Positions 24,608 through 33,264 of a stretch of 64,000 nucleotides of DNA are shown here, piece by piece. The notes beneath the pieces were generated by a model, which worked only from the letters and a program-made list of their open reading frames with translations, was not told the origin of the DNA and did not search any database. Positions within the stretch are counted from its first letter, which is position 1. Each line of letters opens with the position of its first letter. Origin of the DNA: an uncultured Oscillospiraceae bacterium (GTDB lineage Bacteria; Bacillota; Clostridia; Oscillospirales; Ruminococcaceae); the NCBI GenBank assembly GCA_934446565.1, contig CAKSEO010000008.1:1-64000 (forward strand). The letters run 5' to 3'. The translations under genes were made by a program, and so were the position numbers.

Positions 24608-25930
24608 ATGAGCAAGGTAGTAAAGTTCGGCGGAAGTTCTCTCGCCGACGCAAAGCAGTTCCGCAAGGTAGCGGATATCATCCACGCAGATCCCGAGAGA
24701 AAGTACGTAGTTCCTTCCGCGCCCGGTAAGCGTTTCAAGGACGACACCAAGGTAACGGATATGCTGTACCGCTGCTATGACGAAGTAGCAGTCCAGGGCA
24801 AGGATTTCGCGGAGTCTTTCGCGCCCATCAAGGAGCGCTACAACGGCATTATTTCCGACCTGGGTCTTTCTCTGAACCTCGATGAGGAGTTCGAGAAGAT
24901 CGGCGAGAACTTCAAGGCTGCTGCCGGCAGCGATTATGCAGCGAGCCGCGGCGAGTACCTCAACGGTATCGTCCTGGCAAATTACCTCGGCTTCGAGTTC
25001 ATCGACGCTGCGCGCGCTATCTTCTTCGACAACAAGGGCAACTTCGACGCTGATATCACCGACGCATGCCTGGGCGCACTCCTCGACAAGACCCCCAGGG
25101 CAGTCATCCCGGGATTCTACGGCGCAATGCCCGATGGTTCCATCAAGACGTTCTCCCGCGGCGGTTCTGACTTCACCGGCTCTGTTGTTGCAAAGGCTGC
25201 AAAGGTAGACCTTTACGAGAACTGGACCGACGTAAGCGGATTCCTGGTAGCTGACCCCCGTATCGTTGAGAACCCCAAGGGCATCAGCGTTATCACATAT
25301 TCCGAGCTGCGCGAGCTTTCCTACATGGGCGCAGGCGTGCTCCATGAGGACGCTATCTTCCCGGTAAGAAGCGCGAACATTCCGATAAACATCAAGAACA
25401 CCAACGCTCCGCAGGACGCAGGCACGCTCATCGTTCCGACCAGCACAGCTCCGGCGAGCGAGCATATAATAACAGGTATCGCAGGCAAGAAGAACTTCTC
25501 CGTAATCTCCATCGAGAAGGACAGAATGAACAGCAATAAGGGATTCCTCCGCAAGCTGCTCCAGGTGCTCGAGAATCACGACATCTTCCCGGAGCACATG
25601 CCTACAGGTATCGACACTGTCAGCGTTGTAGTTAACTCCAGCGAGCTGGACGGTCAGCGTGAGAAGCTCACCGGGCGCCTTGTTGAGGTAGTAAAGCCCG
25701 ATCATTATGAGATAATCGACGGACTCGCGCTCATCGCGGTCGTAGGACGCGGTATGAGATCCGTAAAGGGTACTGCTACCCGTGTATTCGCGGCTCTCTC
25801 TCATGCGAATATCAACATCAGAATGATCGACCAGGGCTCCAGCGAGCTGAACATCATTGTAGGTATCAACGCGGCTGACTTTGAGAAGGCTATCAAGGTC
25901 ATCTATGATATGTTCATCCTGAGCGAGTAA
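24608..25930 (+). CDS. Aspartate kinase
   Basis: A 440-residue monofunctional aspartokinase that phosphorylates aspartate as the first step to lysine, threonine, methionine and diaminopimelate. The kinase domain (1-290) has KVVKFGGSSLADAKQF, FSRGGSDFTGSVVA and VSGFLVADPRIV. Two ACT regulatory domains follow (about 300-440), with GIDTVSVVVNSSE and MRSVKGTATRVFAALSHAN. It resembles the YclM/ThrD class more than the lysine-sensitive LysC class, so threonine control is plausible but not shown. It stands alone with its own promoter. Confidence 0.95.
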   Translation: MSKVVKFGGSSLADAKQFRKVADIIHADPERKYVVPSAPGKRFKDDTKVTDMLYRCYDEVAVQGKDFAESFAPIKERYNGIISDLGLSLNLDEEFEKIGENFKAAAGSDYAASRGEYLNGIVLANYLGFEFIDAARAIFFDNKGNFDADITDACLGALLDKTPRAVIPGFYGAMPDGSIKTFSRGGSDFTGSVVAKAAKVDLYENWTDVSGFLVADPRIVENPKGISVITYSELRELSYMGAGVLHEDAIFPVRSANIPINIKNTNAPQDAGTLIVPTSTAPASEHIITGIAGKKNFSVISIEKDRMNSNKGFLRKLLQVLENHDIFPEHMPTGIDTVSVVVNSSELDGQREKLTGRLVEVVKPDHYEIIDGLALIAVVGRGMRSVKGTATRVFAALSHANINIRMIDQGSSELNIIVGINAADFEKAIKVIYDMFILSE

Positions 25931-25951
25931 TTATTGCAGTATTGCCCGGCG

Positions 25952-25987
25952 GCTGTCTGCCGCGTTATGATTTGTGCGGCGGACAGC
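25952..25987 (+). other. Hairpin after the aspartokinase gene
   Basis: GCTGTCTGCCGC (25952-25963) and GCGGCGGACAGC (25976-25987) form a 12-bp stem with one G-T pair and a 12-nt loop. There is no following U-tract, so it is a weak terminator at best. It may instead protect the 3' end of the aspartokinase mRNA. Confidence 0.5.
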
Positions 25988-26023
25988 GCTGTGTCATGTA
26001 TGGATCTGGCTAAGGTGTGTTAT

Positions 26024-26797
26024 ATGAAATTAAGCTTGAAGCTTGCGGCGGTGTGTCTTGCGGCAGCAGGCACCTTTGGGTTGTCCGGCTGCGGCAGGGT
26101 TCAGAGTATAGTGTCGGAGGCGATACAGGAGGACGCGTTTGACGCGGCTGATAAAAGGCAGCTTGAAAAGATGAATTCCGAATGTACCGAGCTTCTCGCG
26201 CAGTACCCTGATAACGACGGCTGGTGCGAGGAAATAGGCTCCGGCGACATTCCTTTTCTTGCCGACCCGGAGTATATCTCAAAATGTGAAAACCTGGACG
26301 AGATATTCTTCAAGGTGTCCACGCCGGAGGAACTTGCGAGCGCGTGCTGGTACGTCAATACCCAGGGCGAAGCGGATATAAGTCTCTGCTGTGATATCGA
26401 CCTTTCCGGGTATCAGTGGGCGCCGATGGGCTGGAAGGAACGGGCGTTCACCGGTAATTTCTATGGCAACGGTCATACGATAAGCAACATGAAGATACTC
26501 CGACCGAATAAGCGCTGCGATGTGGGGTTCATCGGGTATGAGCTCAGATGTACGCTTTCGGATATCACGTTTGACGGCGCAGAGATATCCGTCATGGATT
26601 ATGGCTATCTGGGAGTTGCAGTTGGAAACTGCATTGGCGGCACCATTGAAAATGTAGTGGTTAAGAACAGCAGCATTACCGGCACAAGGGCTGGGGCGCT
26701 GATGGGTTGGGACGCGAGCAATTCTGTCACGGGTTGCAGCTTTGAGAATGTGACGGTGAATGGGCAGCCGTGCGAAAATATGTCCTGTCCGAAGTGA
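26024..26797 (+). CDS. Lipoprotein with a beta-helix-like (GLUG-type) C-terminal region
   Basis: A protein of 257 residues when started at the ATG that opens a lipoprotein signal (MKLSLKLAAVCLAAAGTFG, lipobox LSGC). The frame is open further upstream, but that part does not look coding. After a helical segment, the C-terminal half has short repeats of the GLUG/beta-helix kind: FYGNGHTISNMKIL, GFIGYELRCTLSDITF, GVAVGNCIGGTIENVVVKNS and GALMGWDASNSVTGCSFENV. Such repeats occur in surface adhesins. It should sit on the outside of the membrane. Its function is unknown. Confidence 0.75.
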   Translation: MKLSLKLAAVCLAAAGTFGLSGCGRVQSIVSEAIQEDAFDAADKRQLEKMNSECTELLAQYPDNDGWCEEIGSGDIPFLADPEYISKCENLDEIFFKVSTPEELASACWYVNTQGEADISLCCDIDLSGYQWAPMGWKERAFTGNFYGNGHTISNMKILRPNKRCDVGFIGYELRCTLSDITFDGAEISVMDYGYLGVAVGNCIGGTIENVVVKNSSITGTRAGALMGWDASNSVTGCSFENVTVNGQPCENMSCPK

Positions 26798-26844
26798 CAT
26801 AGGCGGGATTTGAGCATACAGGCGGTTTTAGGAACACGAAGCAC

Positions 26845-26882
26845 AACAAAACGTTGGCTCGTTTCAACGGGTCGATTTTGTT
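26845..26882 (+). terminator. Terminator of the lipoprotein gene
   Basis: AACAAAA (26845-26851) pairs with TTTTGTT (26876-26882), with a second inner stem CGTTG/CAACG. The closing arm is T-rich, as expected of a terminator. Confidence 0.7.
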
Positions 26883-26923
26883 ATATTCGGCGTTTCCTGG
26901 TTGTTTTGAGGGGGATATGAGGA

Positions 26924-28120
26924 ATGGATTATTCAGTTTATATGTCCGATGACGGAATGAAAAAAGGAAAGCTCGGCGCGTACAAGACCCATATCATCAA
27001 GAATATCGAGAAGATAGGTCAGAAGAAACTGGTCATCATTGGCGGCGGAGAGGATTACAACGTGCTCATGCAGGCGCTCCAGCAGCTCCGTATGAAGAAC
27101 GTCAAGGTACCGGATATCGCATTCCGCGCGACAAATTCCCAGGCAGATGTGTCTGAGGAAAACGACATCAGGTTCATCGAGGAGCTGAAAGGCAAGTCTG
27201 CGTCGTTTTACGCGCTGATAATTGCGCCCTATACTCCGCTGGAGGTACAGCTTGCGGCTATGTCTGGAGTTCAGGGAACTTCCGCAGAGATCGCGGCTAT
27301 TCTCAAGTCCCAGTGCGGATTCACCGAAAACGGCTACTGCGAGCTCAACGAACCCTCCGGGCTTGGCATGACCCTTGCCAACATGAAGCTCAATAAGGCT
27401 CTCGGCTCTGACGGAAAGCGCGCCGGCGGTCAGGAAAACCTCACTGCTCAGGCTCTCGCAGCTTATAAGGATAAGATGAAAGGTCAGCGCTGTTTCATAC
27501 TCGGTCACTTCAGCGCTAAGCTCGACGAGCTCAACGGGCTGATGAACGAACATGCGTTTGCCTGCAACGAGTTCTGTGATTATTTCCAGAAAACCCCGCA
27601 GCGCCCTGAATTCTTCGTGCTGACAAAGGAATCCTCCTACCTCGGCAACGGAAAGTACATCGAGGGTATGGAAAGCTTCATTGACGGAAGAATAAAGGTG
27701 TTCGAGGATAAGTTCAAGAAAAAGCCGGTGTACTTTAACGGACTTGGAGCTGGGCTTATCAACGGGCTGCCGTCATTCCAGTCTGCGGAGAGCGTATATG
27801 CAACGGCGAATATGTTCCCGATGTACGTTATGATACAACTTGCGCTTTACATGGGATTCAGCGAGATATATCTCTACGGCTGGGACGGGCTGTTCCCGCT
27901 GAATATCGATGATAACGGCGCGGCAAGAACTCCCGCCGAGGGCGAAGTCGCGGATTATCCCGCAGGCGCAAAGGCGCTGATGGAGCAGGTCAGAAAGTTT
28001 GCGGAAAGCAGCGGCTCCAGGATATTCAGCATGTGCGAGACCAATGGACTTTCCTGCTTTGAGAAGGTACCGTTCGAAAATATCGACCTTTCCACTTCCG
28101 CTATTTTCGGCAGAATTTGA
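26924..28120 (+). CDS. DUF115/Maf-like (6-hydroxymethylpterin pyrophosphokinase MptE-like) protein
   Basis: A 398-residue cytosolic protein. The C-terminal half has the pattern of the DUF115/Maf and GT42-like fold: GQRCFILGHFSAKLDELNGL (glycine loop), FACNEFCDYF, PEFFVLTKE and IYLYGWDGLFPL. The N-terminal half (KLVIIGGGEDYNVLMQALQQ) looks like a separate Rossmann-type unit. Maf proteins transfer sugars such as pseudaminic acid to flagellin. With flagellin and a modification operon about 3 kb away, a role in glycan transfer is possible. It is not in that operon, and the GPS signature of classical Maf proteins is replaced by HFS, so I keep this tentative. Confidence 0.55.
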   Translation: MDYSVYMSDDGMKKGKLGAYKTHIIKNIEKIGQKKLVIIGGGEDYNVLMQALQQLRMKNVKVPDIAFRATNSQADVSEENDIRFIEELKGKSASFYALIIAPYTPLEVQLAAMSGVQGTSAEIAAILKSQCGFTENGYCELNEPSGLGMTLANMKLNKALGSDGKRAGGQENLTAQALAAYKDKMKGQRCFILGHFSAKLDELNGLMNEHAFACNEFCDYFQKTPQRPEFFVLTKESSYLGNGKYIEGMESFIDGRIKVFEDKFKKKPVYFNGLGAGLINGLPSFQSAESVYATANMFPMYVMIQLALYMGFSEIYLYGWDGLFPLNIDDNGAARTPAEGEVADYPAGAKALMEQVRKFAESSGSRIFSMCETNGLSCFEKVPFENIDLSTSAIFGRI

Positions 28121-28146
28121 CCCCTGAAAAATAAGGAGAACTTGTA

Positions 28147-28974
28147 ATGAGCCTTGCTGACGAACTGTTTATAGAGAACTGCCGGGATATCATAGCCAAC
28201 GGCGTTTCGGATGAGGACTGCCATGTCCGTCCCCACTGGGAGGACGGCACTCCCGCCCATACGATAAAGAAATTCTGTATCGTGAACCGCTATGACCTCC
28301 AGAAGGAGTTCCCGATAATGACGCTCCGCCGGGTGTACTATCGCTCTGCTATCGACGAGATACTCTGGATATACCAGAAGAAATCCAACCGCGTGGCGGA
28401 GCTGGGTTCCCATATCTGGGACGCCTGGGCGGATGAAAACGGCACCATCGGCAAGGCTTACGGCTATCAGCTTGGCGTAAAGCACCATTACCCCGAGGGC
28501 GATTTCGACCAGGTGGATAAGGTGCTCTACGACCTGAAGTACGACCCGAACAGCCGCCGCATCATGACCAACACCTACAATCATGCAGACCTAAGCGAAA
28601 TGCGGCTGGCTCCCTGCGCCTATTCCATGACGTTCAACGTCAGCGGGAACAAGCTTAACGCGATACTGAACCAGCGCAGCCAGGATATGCTCACCGCGAA
28701 CAATTGGAATGTGTGCCAGTATGCGGCGCTGCTCATAATGTTCGCGAAATCCACTGGATTTGAGCCGGGCGAACTGGTGCATGTCATCGCTGACGCGCAC
28801 ATTTACGACCGCCACATTGACGCGGTCAAGCGGCTCATCGAGAAGAAGCCCTACCCCGCCCCGGAAATGCAGGTGGAGGACATCACGGATTTCTACAAGT
28901 TCACAAAGAACAGTTTTACCGCAGTGGACTACAAGTACCACGAATTTACCGACAAGATACCTGTCGCAATATGA
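28147..28974 (+). CDS. thyA: Thymidylate synthase
   Basis: A 275-residue ThyA-class enzyme that methylates dUMP to dTMP with methylenetetrahydrofolate. Features: EILWIYQKKSNRV, HIWDAWADENGTIGKAYGYQ, the active-site Cys in APCAYSMTFNV, the dUMP-binding NQRSQDMLTANNWNV and ADAHIYDRHIDAV. The residues around the Cys (PCAY, not PCH) place it in the group that includes the Bacillus phage phi3T enzyme. The ribosome binding site is AAGGAG. It is 26 bp after the Maf-like gene and 9 bp before the Nudix gene. Confidence 0.95.
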   Translation: MSLADELFIENCRDIIANGVSDEDCHVRPHWEDGTPAHTIKKFCIVNRYDLQKEFPIMTLRRVYYRSAIDEILWIYQKKSNRVAELGSHIWDAWADENGTIGKAYGYQLGVKHHYPEGDFDQVDKVLYDLKYDPNSRRIMTNTYNHADLSEMRLAPCAYSMTFNVSGNKLNAILNQRSQDMLTANNWNVCQYAALLIMFAKSTGFEPGELVHVIADAHIYDRHIDAVKRLIEKKPYPAPEMQVEDITDFYKFTKNSFTAVDYKYHEFTDKIPVAI

Positions 28975-28983
28975 GGTAACAGC

Positions 28984-29505
28984 ATGGAACTCTGGGACGT
29001 TTACGACATAAACCGCAATAAGACCGGAAAAACCGCCGTTCGCGGCGAGGGATTGCCTGAGGGTGGCTATCACCTTGTGGTGCACGTCTGCATAATCGGA
29101 AGCGACGGCAGAATGCTTATACAACAGCGCCAGCCGTTCAAGCACGGTTTTTCCAACCTGTGGGACGTAAGCGCCGGAGGCTCTGCCGTTGCCGGGGAGA
29201 CCAGCGCGATGGCTGCTATGCGGGAGGTAAGGGAAGAAATCGGCGTAAATCTTGATTTGAGCGGAGTTCGTCCGCACTATTCCGTGACCTATGACGAGGG
29301 TTTCGACGATTGGTACGTTGTCAAGGCTGACCCGGATATCAGCAGCTTAAAATTGCAGTACGAGGAAGTTCAGGCGGTGAAATGGGCGACCGAGGAGGAA
29401 GTCCTCGCGATGATGGACAGTGGTGTGTTCATTCCGTATTTCAAAGGGTATATCTCGACTATTTTCAATACAGCAGACCAGTATGGTTCTATCCGCGAAA
29501 ATTAA
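28984..29505 (+). CDS. Nudix hydrolase
   Basis: A 173-residue Nudix protein. The Nudix box is intact: G at the start of GSAVAGE and the run REVREEIGV match G-x5-E-x7-REUxEExGU. The N-terminal MELWDVYDINRNKTG and GYHLVVHVCII resemble YfcD/isopentenyl-diphosphate isomerase-like members. The substrate is unknown. It begins 9 bp after thyA, so it may be co-expressed. A link to nucleotide-pool cleaning is only a guess. Confidence 0.92.
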   Translation: MELWDVYDINRNKTGKTAVRGEGLPEGGYHLVVHVCIIGSDGRMLIQQRQPFKHGFSNLWDVSAGGSAVAGETSAMAAMREVREEIGVNLDLSGVRPHYSVTYDEGFDDWYVVKADPDISSLKLQYEEVQAVKWATEEEVLAMMDSGVFIPYFKGYISTIFNTADQYGSIREN

Positions 29506-29514
29506 TGCTATAAT
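29506..29514 (+). promoter_or_regulatory. Extended -10 promoter of the NYN-LOTUS gene
   Basis: TGCTATAAT is an extended -10 element (TG-N-TATAAT). No good -35 is seen at 16-18 nt, which extended -10 promoters can tolerate. It starts at the stop codon of the Nudix gene and would give the NYN-LOTUS gene its own transcript. Confidence 0.6.
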
Positions 29515-29565
29515 ATAACAACGCCCTGTCCGTTTCCGGGGCATATTCACAGAACAGAGGTAACA

Positions 29566-31761
29566 ATGTCAGAAGAAAAGAAGCTCGCGGTGCTTATCGA
29601 CAGCGATAACGTATCCGCGAAATACGCGCAGTTCGTTATGAACGAGGTGCAGAAGTACGGCGTACCGACCTACAAGAGGGTCTACGGCGACTGGGAAAAG
29701 GGTGGCAACGGCTGGCACGCTCCCGCAGCGAACTACTCCATCATGCCAGTACAGCAGACAAGCTATGTCGCAGGCAAGAACGCCACCGATTTTTCGATGA
29801 TAATCGACGCGATGGATATACTTTACACCGGCAATGTAGACGGATTCGTGCTCGTCACAAGCGACAGCGATTTCACGCGGCTTGCGATACGTCTGCGCGA
29901 AGCAGGAAAGCTGGTCGTAGGTATCGGCGAACTCAAGACCCCCAGACCGTTCACCGTCAGCTGTCACCATTTCTGCTATCTCAATCAGATAGGTGAGATG
30001 GAAACGACTTACGATGAGCCTGCAATAAGAAAGGCAGTGCTGAACTTCGTCACTGAAAACAAGGACGAGCGGCTCGACCTTGCGAGGATAAGCGCAGTCC
30101 TTACCTCCAAATTCGGCAACATCAACTTTGATGAGCTGGGCTACAAGAGGTTCTCGAACTTTATAGACAGCTTCCAGGAGCTGCGCCGCAACAACACTTT
30201 CGTTTCCCTGAAAAAGAAGCGCCAGGAGCAGCCTGCTCCCGCCAGGGCTGCTGAAGAAGCGACAGAGCAGTCGATTTCCGCTGCAATGCAGGAATATTTC
30301 ACCGAGCATGAGCCGGAAAACGACAACATGCTGAAAATCGAGAGCTACCTCAACAACCGTTTCGGAAAGATAGATTTTGCGAAATTCGGCAGCACGAGAT
30401 TTGCGAGATTTATCGACAAGCTGCCGCAGTTCACCCGTACTGGCACGTTGGTGAAGCCCGCGGAGTCTAGCGAGCCTGTTCAGGAGACCGGGCTTGATTC
30501 GGCGGCGTACCGCAGCGAGGTCATGACCTACGCCAGCGACAATATGCCGGACGGCGGCAATATTGGTCAGCTCAACAATCATCTGCTGAACACGTTTGGA
30601 AAGGATTATTTCCGTACGCTGGGATTTGGCGATTTTAAATCTGCGTTGGGCTCAGTCGCGGAGGTCAGGATAGATGGAAATAAGGTGTTCCTTGTCGGGC
30701 AGGAAAAGCAGGTGCCGATAGTTCAGGCGAAACCTGCCGGAATACCAGGGCCGGATGAAAAGGCGGTGTTCGCGCGTATCCAGGGCTATGCCGCAGAAAA
30801 CATGCCGGACGGCGGAAACCTGGGTCAGCTCAACAATGAACTGATGGCGGCATACGGCAAGGATTACATCGACGCAATGGGCTATGGAGATTTCCGGGCG
30901 CTGCTTTCCTCCGTTCCGGATATCAGGATAAGCAAGAATCGTGCGTTTTCACTGAAGCCACCGGTGGTCGAAACGGCTGTGGCAGAGCCTGTAAAACTTG
31001 TGGAGGATACGAGGGCTGAAGCTGAAAAGGTAGCCGAGGTCATTGCGGAAGTCAATACCCCCGCAGAAACGGTCGAAAAGACCGAGCCGGTACAGCTCGC
31101 GTCAGAAAACGACAGCAGATCTGAAGCAGAAAAGGCTGAAAGCAAGGAAAGCGTCGAAGCGGCTGCTAGACCTGAGAAGAAAGGCAAGTCGGACAGAAAT
31201 AGGAGATCCAAGACGAATGATTCGTCTGAAACGGTTCAGACCGGAGAGATGACCGCTTCTGTCGTGGAGGCGGAGCAGAGTGATTCTGTGCAGCCTGATA
31301 ATAAATCTGCTGAAACCGATTCTGAACAGCAGGAAAAGCCCGAGCTCAATGCTGTCAAGCGTGAGGTCCTGCAATTCGTTGCGGGGGCGGAAAACGGCGC
31401 ATCGCTTTCCGGCTTGGGAGGAGACCTTTCCGAAAAATATGGAAAGGATTTTCTCAGGGTTCTTGGTTTTGGCTCTATGAGAAAGCTTGCGGCAGAGATA
31501 AGCGGAATAATCATCAAGAACAACAAGCTGTATATCAGCGACGAATTTGCGAAGCAGACAGAAGAGATAGAGCAGTTCGTCAATGAATTTGCCCGCGCCG
31601 AGGGAAGTCACAGCATAAGAGCGCTGGGAATACAGCTGAAGGAAAAATTCGAGGGCTTTGATTTCAGAAACTATGGTTTCATGAGGTTCACGGATTTCAT
31701 AAATGCGATAGACGGCGTGAAAGCAGACAGATATCACGTCCGCGCGGTGGATCAGGGATAA
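29566..31761 (+). CDS. NYN-domain protein with six LOTUS/OST-HTH domains
   Basis: A 731-residue protein. Residues 1-145 are a NYN (PIN-like) nuclease domain with acidic residues at Asp12/Asp14 (LIDSDN) and Asp100/Asp102 (TSDSDF). It is followed by repeated LOTUS/OST-HTH units at about 152-216, 235-297, 315-378, 400-464, 597-657 and 664-728. The repeats share a motif of the type KFG-x-DF-x-x-x-GF/Y-x-x-F and a closing strand. Units three and four are nearly the same (ENMPDGGN-GQLNN). A charged, disordered linker (about 465-596) separates units four and five. LOTUS domains bind RNA or G-quadruplex RNA in animals. Most bacterial NYN proteins I know have one or two, so six is exceptional. An RNA-decay role is inferred. 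Confidence 0.9.
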   Translation: MSEEKKLAVLIDSDNVSAKYAQFVMNEVQKYGVPTYKRVYGDWEKGGNGWHAPAANYSIMPVQQTSYVAGKNATDFSMIIDAMDILYTGNVDGFVLVTSDSDFTRLAIRLREAGKLVVGIGELKTPRPFTVSCHHFCYLNQIGEMETTYDEPAIRKAVLNFVTENKDERLDLARISAVLTSKFGNINFDELGYKRFSNFIDSFQELRRNNTFVSLKKKRQEQPAPARAAEEATEQSISAAMQEYFTEHEPENDNMLKIESYLNNRFGKIDFAKFGSTRFARFIDKLPQFTRTGTLVKPAESSEPVQETGLDSAAYRSEVMTYASDNMPDGGNIGQLNNHLLNTFGKDYFRTLGFGDFKSALGSVAEVRIDGNKVFLVGQEKQVPIVQAKPAGIPGPDEKAVFARIQGYAAENMPDGGNLGQLNNELMAAYGKDYIDAMGYGDFRALLSSVPDIRISKNRAFSLKPPVVETAVAEPVKLVEDTRAEAEKVAEVIAEVNTPAETVEKTEPVQLASENDSRSEAEKAESKESVEAAARPEKKGKSDRNRRSKTNDSSETVQTGEMTASVVEAEQSDSVQPDNKSAETDSEQQEKPELNAVKREVLQFVAGAENGASLSGLGGDLSEKYGKDFLRVLGFGSMRKLAAEISGIIIKNNKLYISDEFAKQTEEIEQFVNEFARAEGSHSIRALGIQLKEKFEGFDFRNYGFMRFTDFINAIDGVKADRYHVRAVDQG

Positions 31762-31782
31762 ATAAAACGTGAGGTTTTTTGA

Positions 31783-32718
31783 ATGAAAAAGGACATCATT
31801 TTTAGCCTGTCATCACCCTACCGCGATGATTTCAGGGTGACGGGCTATCGCTTCGGTAAGGGCGAGAAATCCTGCTGCATTATAGGTTCGCTGCGAGGAA
31901 ACGAAATACAGCAGCTTTATATGTGCAGCCAGCTTGTGAAAACGCTCGAGGCTCTTGAGCGCAAGGGCGATATCACCTACGACCGGGAGATACTGATAAT
32001 CCCGTCGATCAACAGCTACGGCACCAACATCGGGAAACGCTTCTGGTGTCTTGACAACACGGACATCAACAGAATGTTTCCTGGCGACCCGGACGGAGAA
32101 ACGACAGAGCGTATCGCGGCGGGTGTTTTCAAGGAGATATGCAAGTATCAATACGGCGTTCAGTTCGCAAGTTTCTATATTTCGGGAATGTTCATTCCCC
32201 ACGTCCGCATGATGAAAACCTGTAAGGAGAACACCAGCCTTGCGAATCTGTTCGGACTCCCCTATGTGGTGCTGAGAACTCCGTCTGCGATGGATCAGTC
32301 TACGCTGAACTATAATTGGCAGGTCGGGGGGACGGCGGCGTTTTCTGTCTACACTAACGCTACTGAGAGCATTGATGAGGATTCCGCTGAACAGGGAGTT
32401 TCCGCGGTGCTGAGATTCCTGTCGAGAATGGGGATAATCAAGTACAAATGCCACGGCGGCTACATGGGTACGATCATCGACGAGGACGATATGATGAACG
32501 TCACCTGCGGCGCGGCGGGAATTTACCGCAGCATGCATAAAAGCGGCGACGAGGTCGAAAAGGGTGAGGTGCTGGCGCAGATAATCCACCCGTATGAGGG
32601 AGCGGTCATCTGTGAAGTAAAGGCGCCTGCGGATGGAATACTGTTCTTTGCGCACGAAAGTCCCCTTGTCATGGAGAATACCATCGTATTCAAGATGATA
32701 AAGCGGCTTCATAAATGA
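31783..32718 (+). CDS. Succinylglutamate desuccinylase/aspartoacylase family protein with altered metal motifs
   Basis: A 311-residue M14-like AstE/AspA family protein. The typical zinc motif GxHGxE appears as GSLRGNEIQ, so the first His ligand is Arg, and the later LH-type ligand region reads QFASFYISG. INRMFPGDPDGETTERIA matches the conserved NRxFPG segment. The C-terminal part (about 235-310) is the beta-rich AstE C-terminal domain with AGIYRSMHKSGDEVEKGEVL. Either this subfamily uses other ligands or it has lost the hydrolase activity. It lies 21 bp after the NYN-LOTUS gene in the same transcript. Confidence 0.8.
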   Translation: MKKDIIFSLSSPYRDDFRVTGYRFGKGEKSCCIIGSLRGNEIQQLYMCSQLVKTLEALERKGDITYDREILIIPSINSYGTNIGKRFWCLDNTDINRMFPGDPDGETTERIAAGVFKEICKYQYGVQFASFYISGMFIPHVRMMKTCKENTSLANLFGLPYVVLRTPSAMDQSTLNYNWQVGGTAAFSVYTNATESIDEDSAEQGVSAVLRFLSRMGIIKYKCHGGYMGTIIDEDDMMNVTCGAAGIYRSMHKSGDEVEKGEVLAQIIHPYEGAVICEVKAPADGILFFAHESPLVMENTIVFKMIKRLHK

Positions 32719-32723
32719 TTTTG

Positions 32724-32755
32724 AACCGGAGTTGTGAAAGCAATTCCGGTTTTAT
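32724..32755 (+). terminator. Terminator after the AstE-like gene
   Basis: An 11-bp stem AACCGGAGTTG/CAATTCCGGTT (32724-32734, 32741-32751) with one G-T pair runs into TTTATTTT. It closes the NYN-LOTUS/AstE-like transcript ahead of the ribosomal operon. Confidence 0.88.
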
Positions 32756-32929
32756 TTTCTTTATAATATATTAATATGGTATAAAATAGCCGGGATTTTG
32801 TATACTAAAAGTTAATACGCGATACATTTTGTCTGAAAGTTCCTGAACGGGTGCTTGAGTTGTGCAATGTGCATAAAACAAGGCTGCAAAATACTGCGAA
32901 AATTCTACATAGGATTTTTCGCAAAATCC

Positions 32930-32958
32930 TTGCAATTGGCGTTATTATGTGGTAAAAT
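32930..32958 (+). promoter_or_regulatory. Sigma-A promoter of the S10 operon
   Basis: TTGCAA (32930-32935) and TAAAAT (32953-32958) are 17 nt apart. Transcription would start near 32965, leaving a leader of about 300 nt before rpsJ. Confidence 0.78.
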
Positions 32959-32964
32959 AACTGT

Positions 32965-33264
32965 TGGCGGCTGTACTGATGATGTAATTGAATCGGGAAC
33001 AGCCTGAATACAAGAAGGCATAGCGATGATGCCGGAGGTTGCGCGGCTTTGACCGCGGTAATTTCGGCGGAGTATGTCGGACATGCTAGTCCGGCGGAAG
33101 AAGATTTACAGAAAACGTGAGTTTCTTCCCGTACTCGCTGTTAAAGTGTCCGGGATATCCTGGATAACTAACAAGCGGATGTCGGCAAAAAGAAACACAC
33201 GGCACAGTGGATTTTTCAAAACAGCTTTTGCCAGCACACTACTAACAGAAGGGGTTGAAAAATC
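32965..33264 (+). promoter_or_regulatory. Structured leader of the S10 ribosomal operon
   Basis: About 300 nt without a convincing gene separate the promoter from rpsJ. It holds several short stems: GGCAT/ATGCC (33017-33021, 33029-33033), CGCGG/CCGCG (33042-33046, 33053-33057) and GTCGGAC/GTCCGGC (33076-33082, 33089-33095). The conserved-looking core GCCGGAGGTTGCGCGG sits between the first two stems. A short ORF at 33074-33286 overlaps rpsJ and lacks support. Leaders of S10 operons in other bacteria bind a ribosomal protein, L4 in E. coli. I infer an autoregulatory role, but the ligand is unknown. Confidence 0.55.

Noticed and set aside
24575..25804. A 409-codon open frame antisense to aspartokinase.
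   Set aside because: Another bias shadow of a certain gene, with no start signals.
28147..28974. Missing His next to the thymidylate synthase active-site Cys (PCAY instead of PCH).
   Set aside because: The phi3T-type synthases have the same kind of change (PCVY), so this is a normal subfamily trait.
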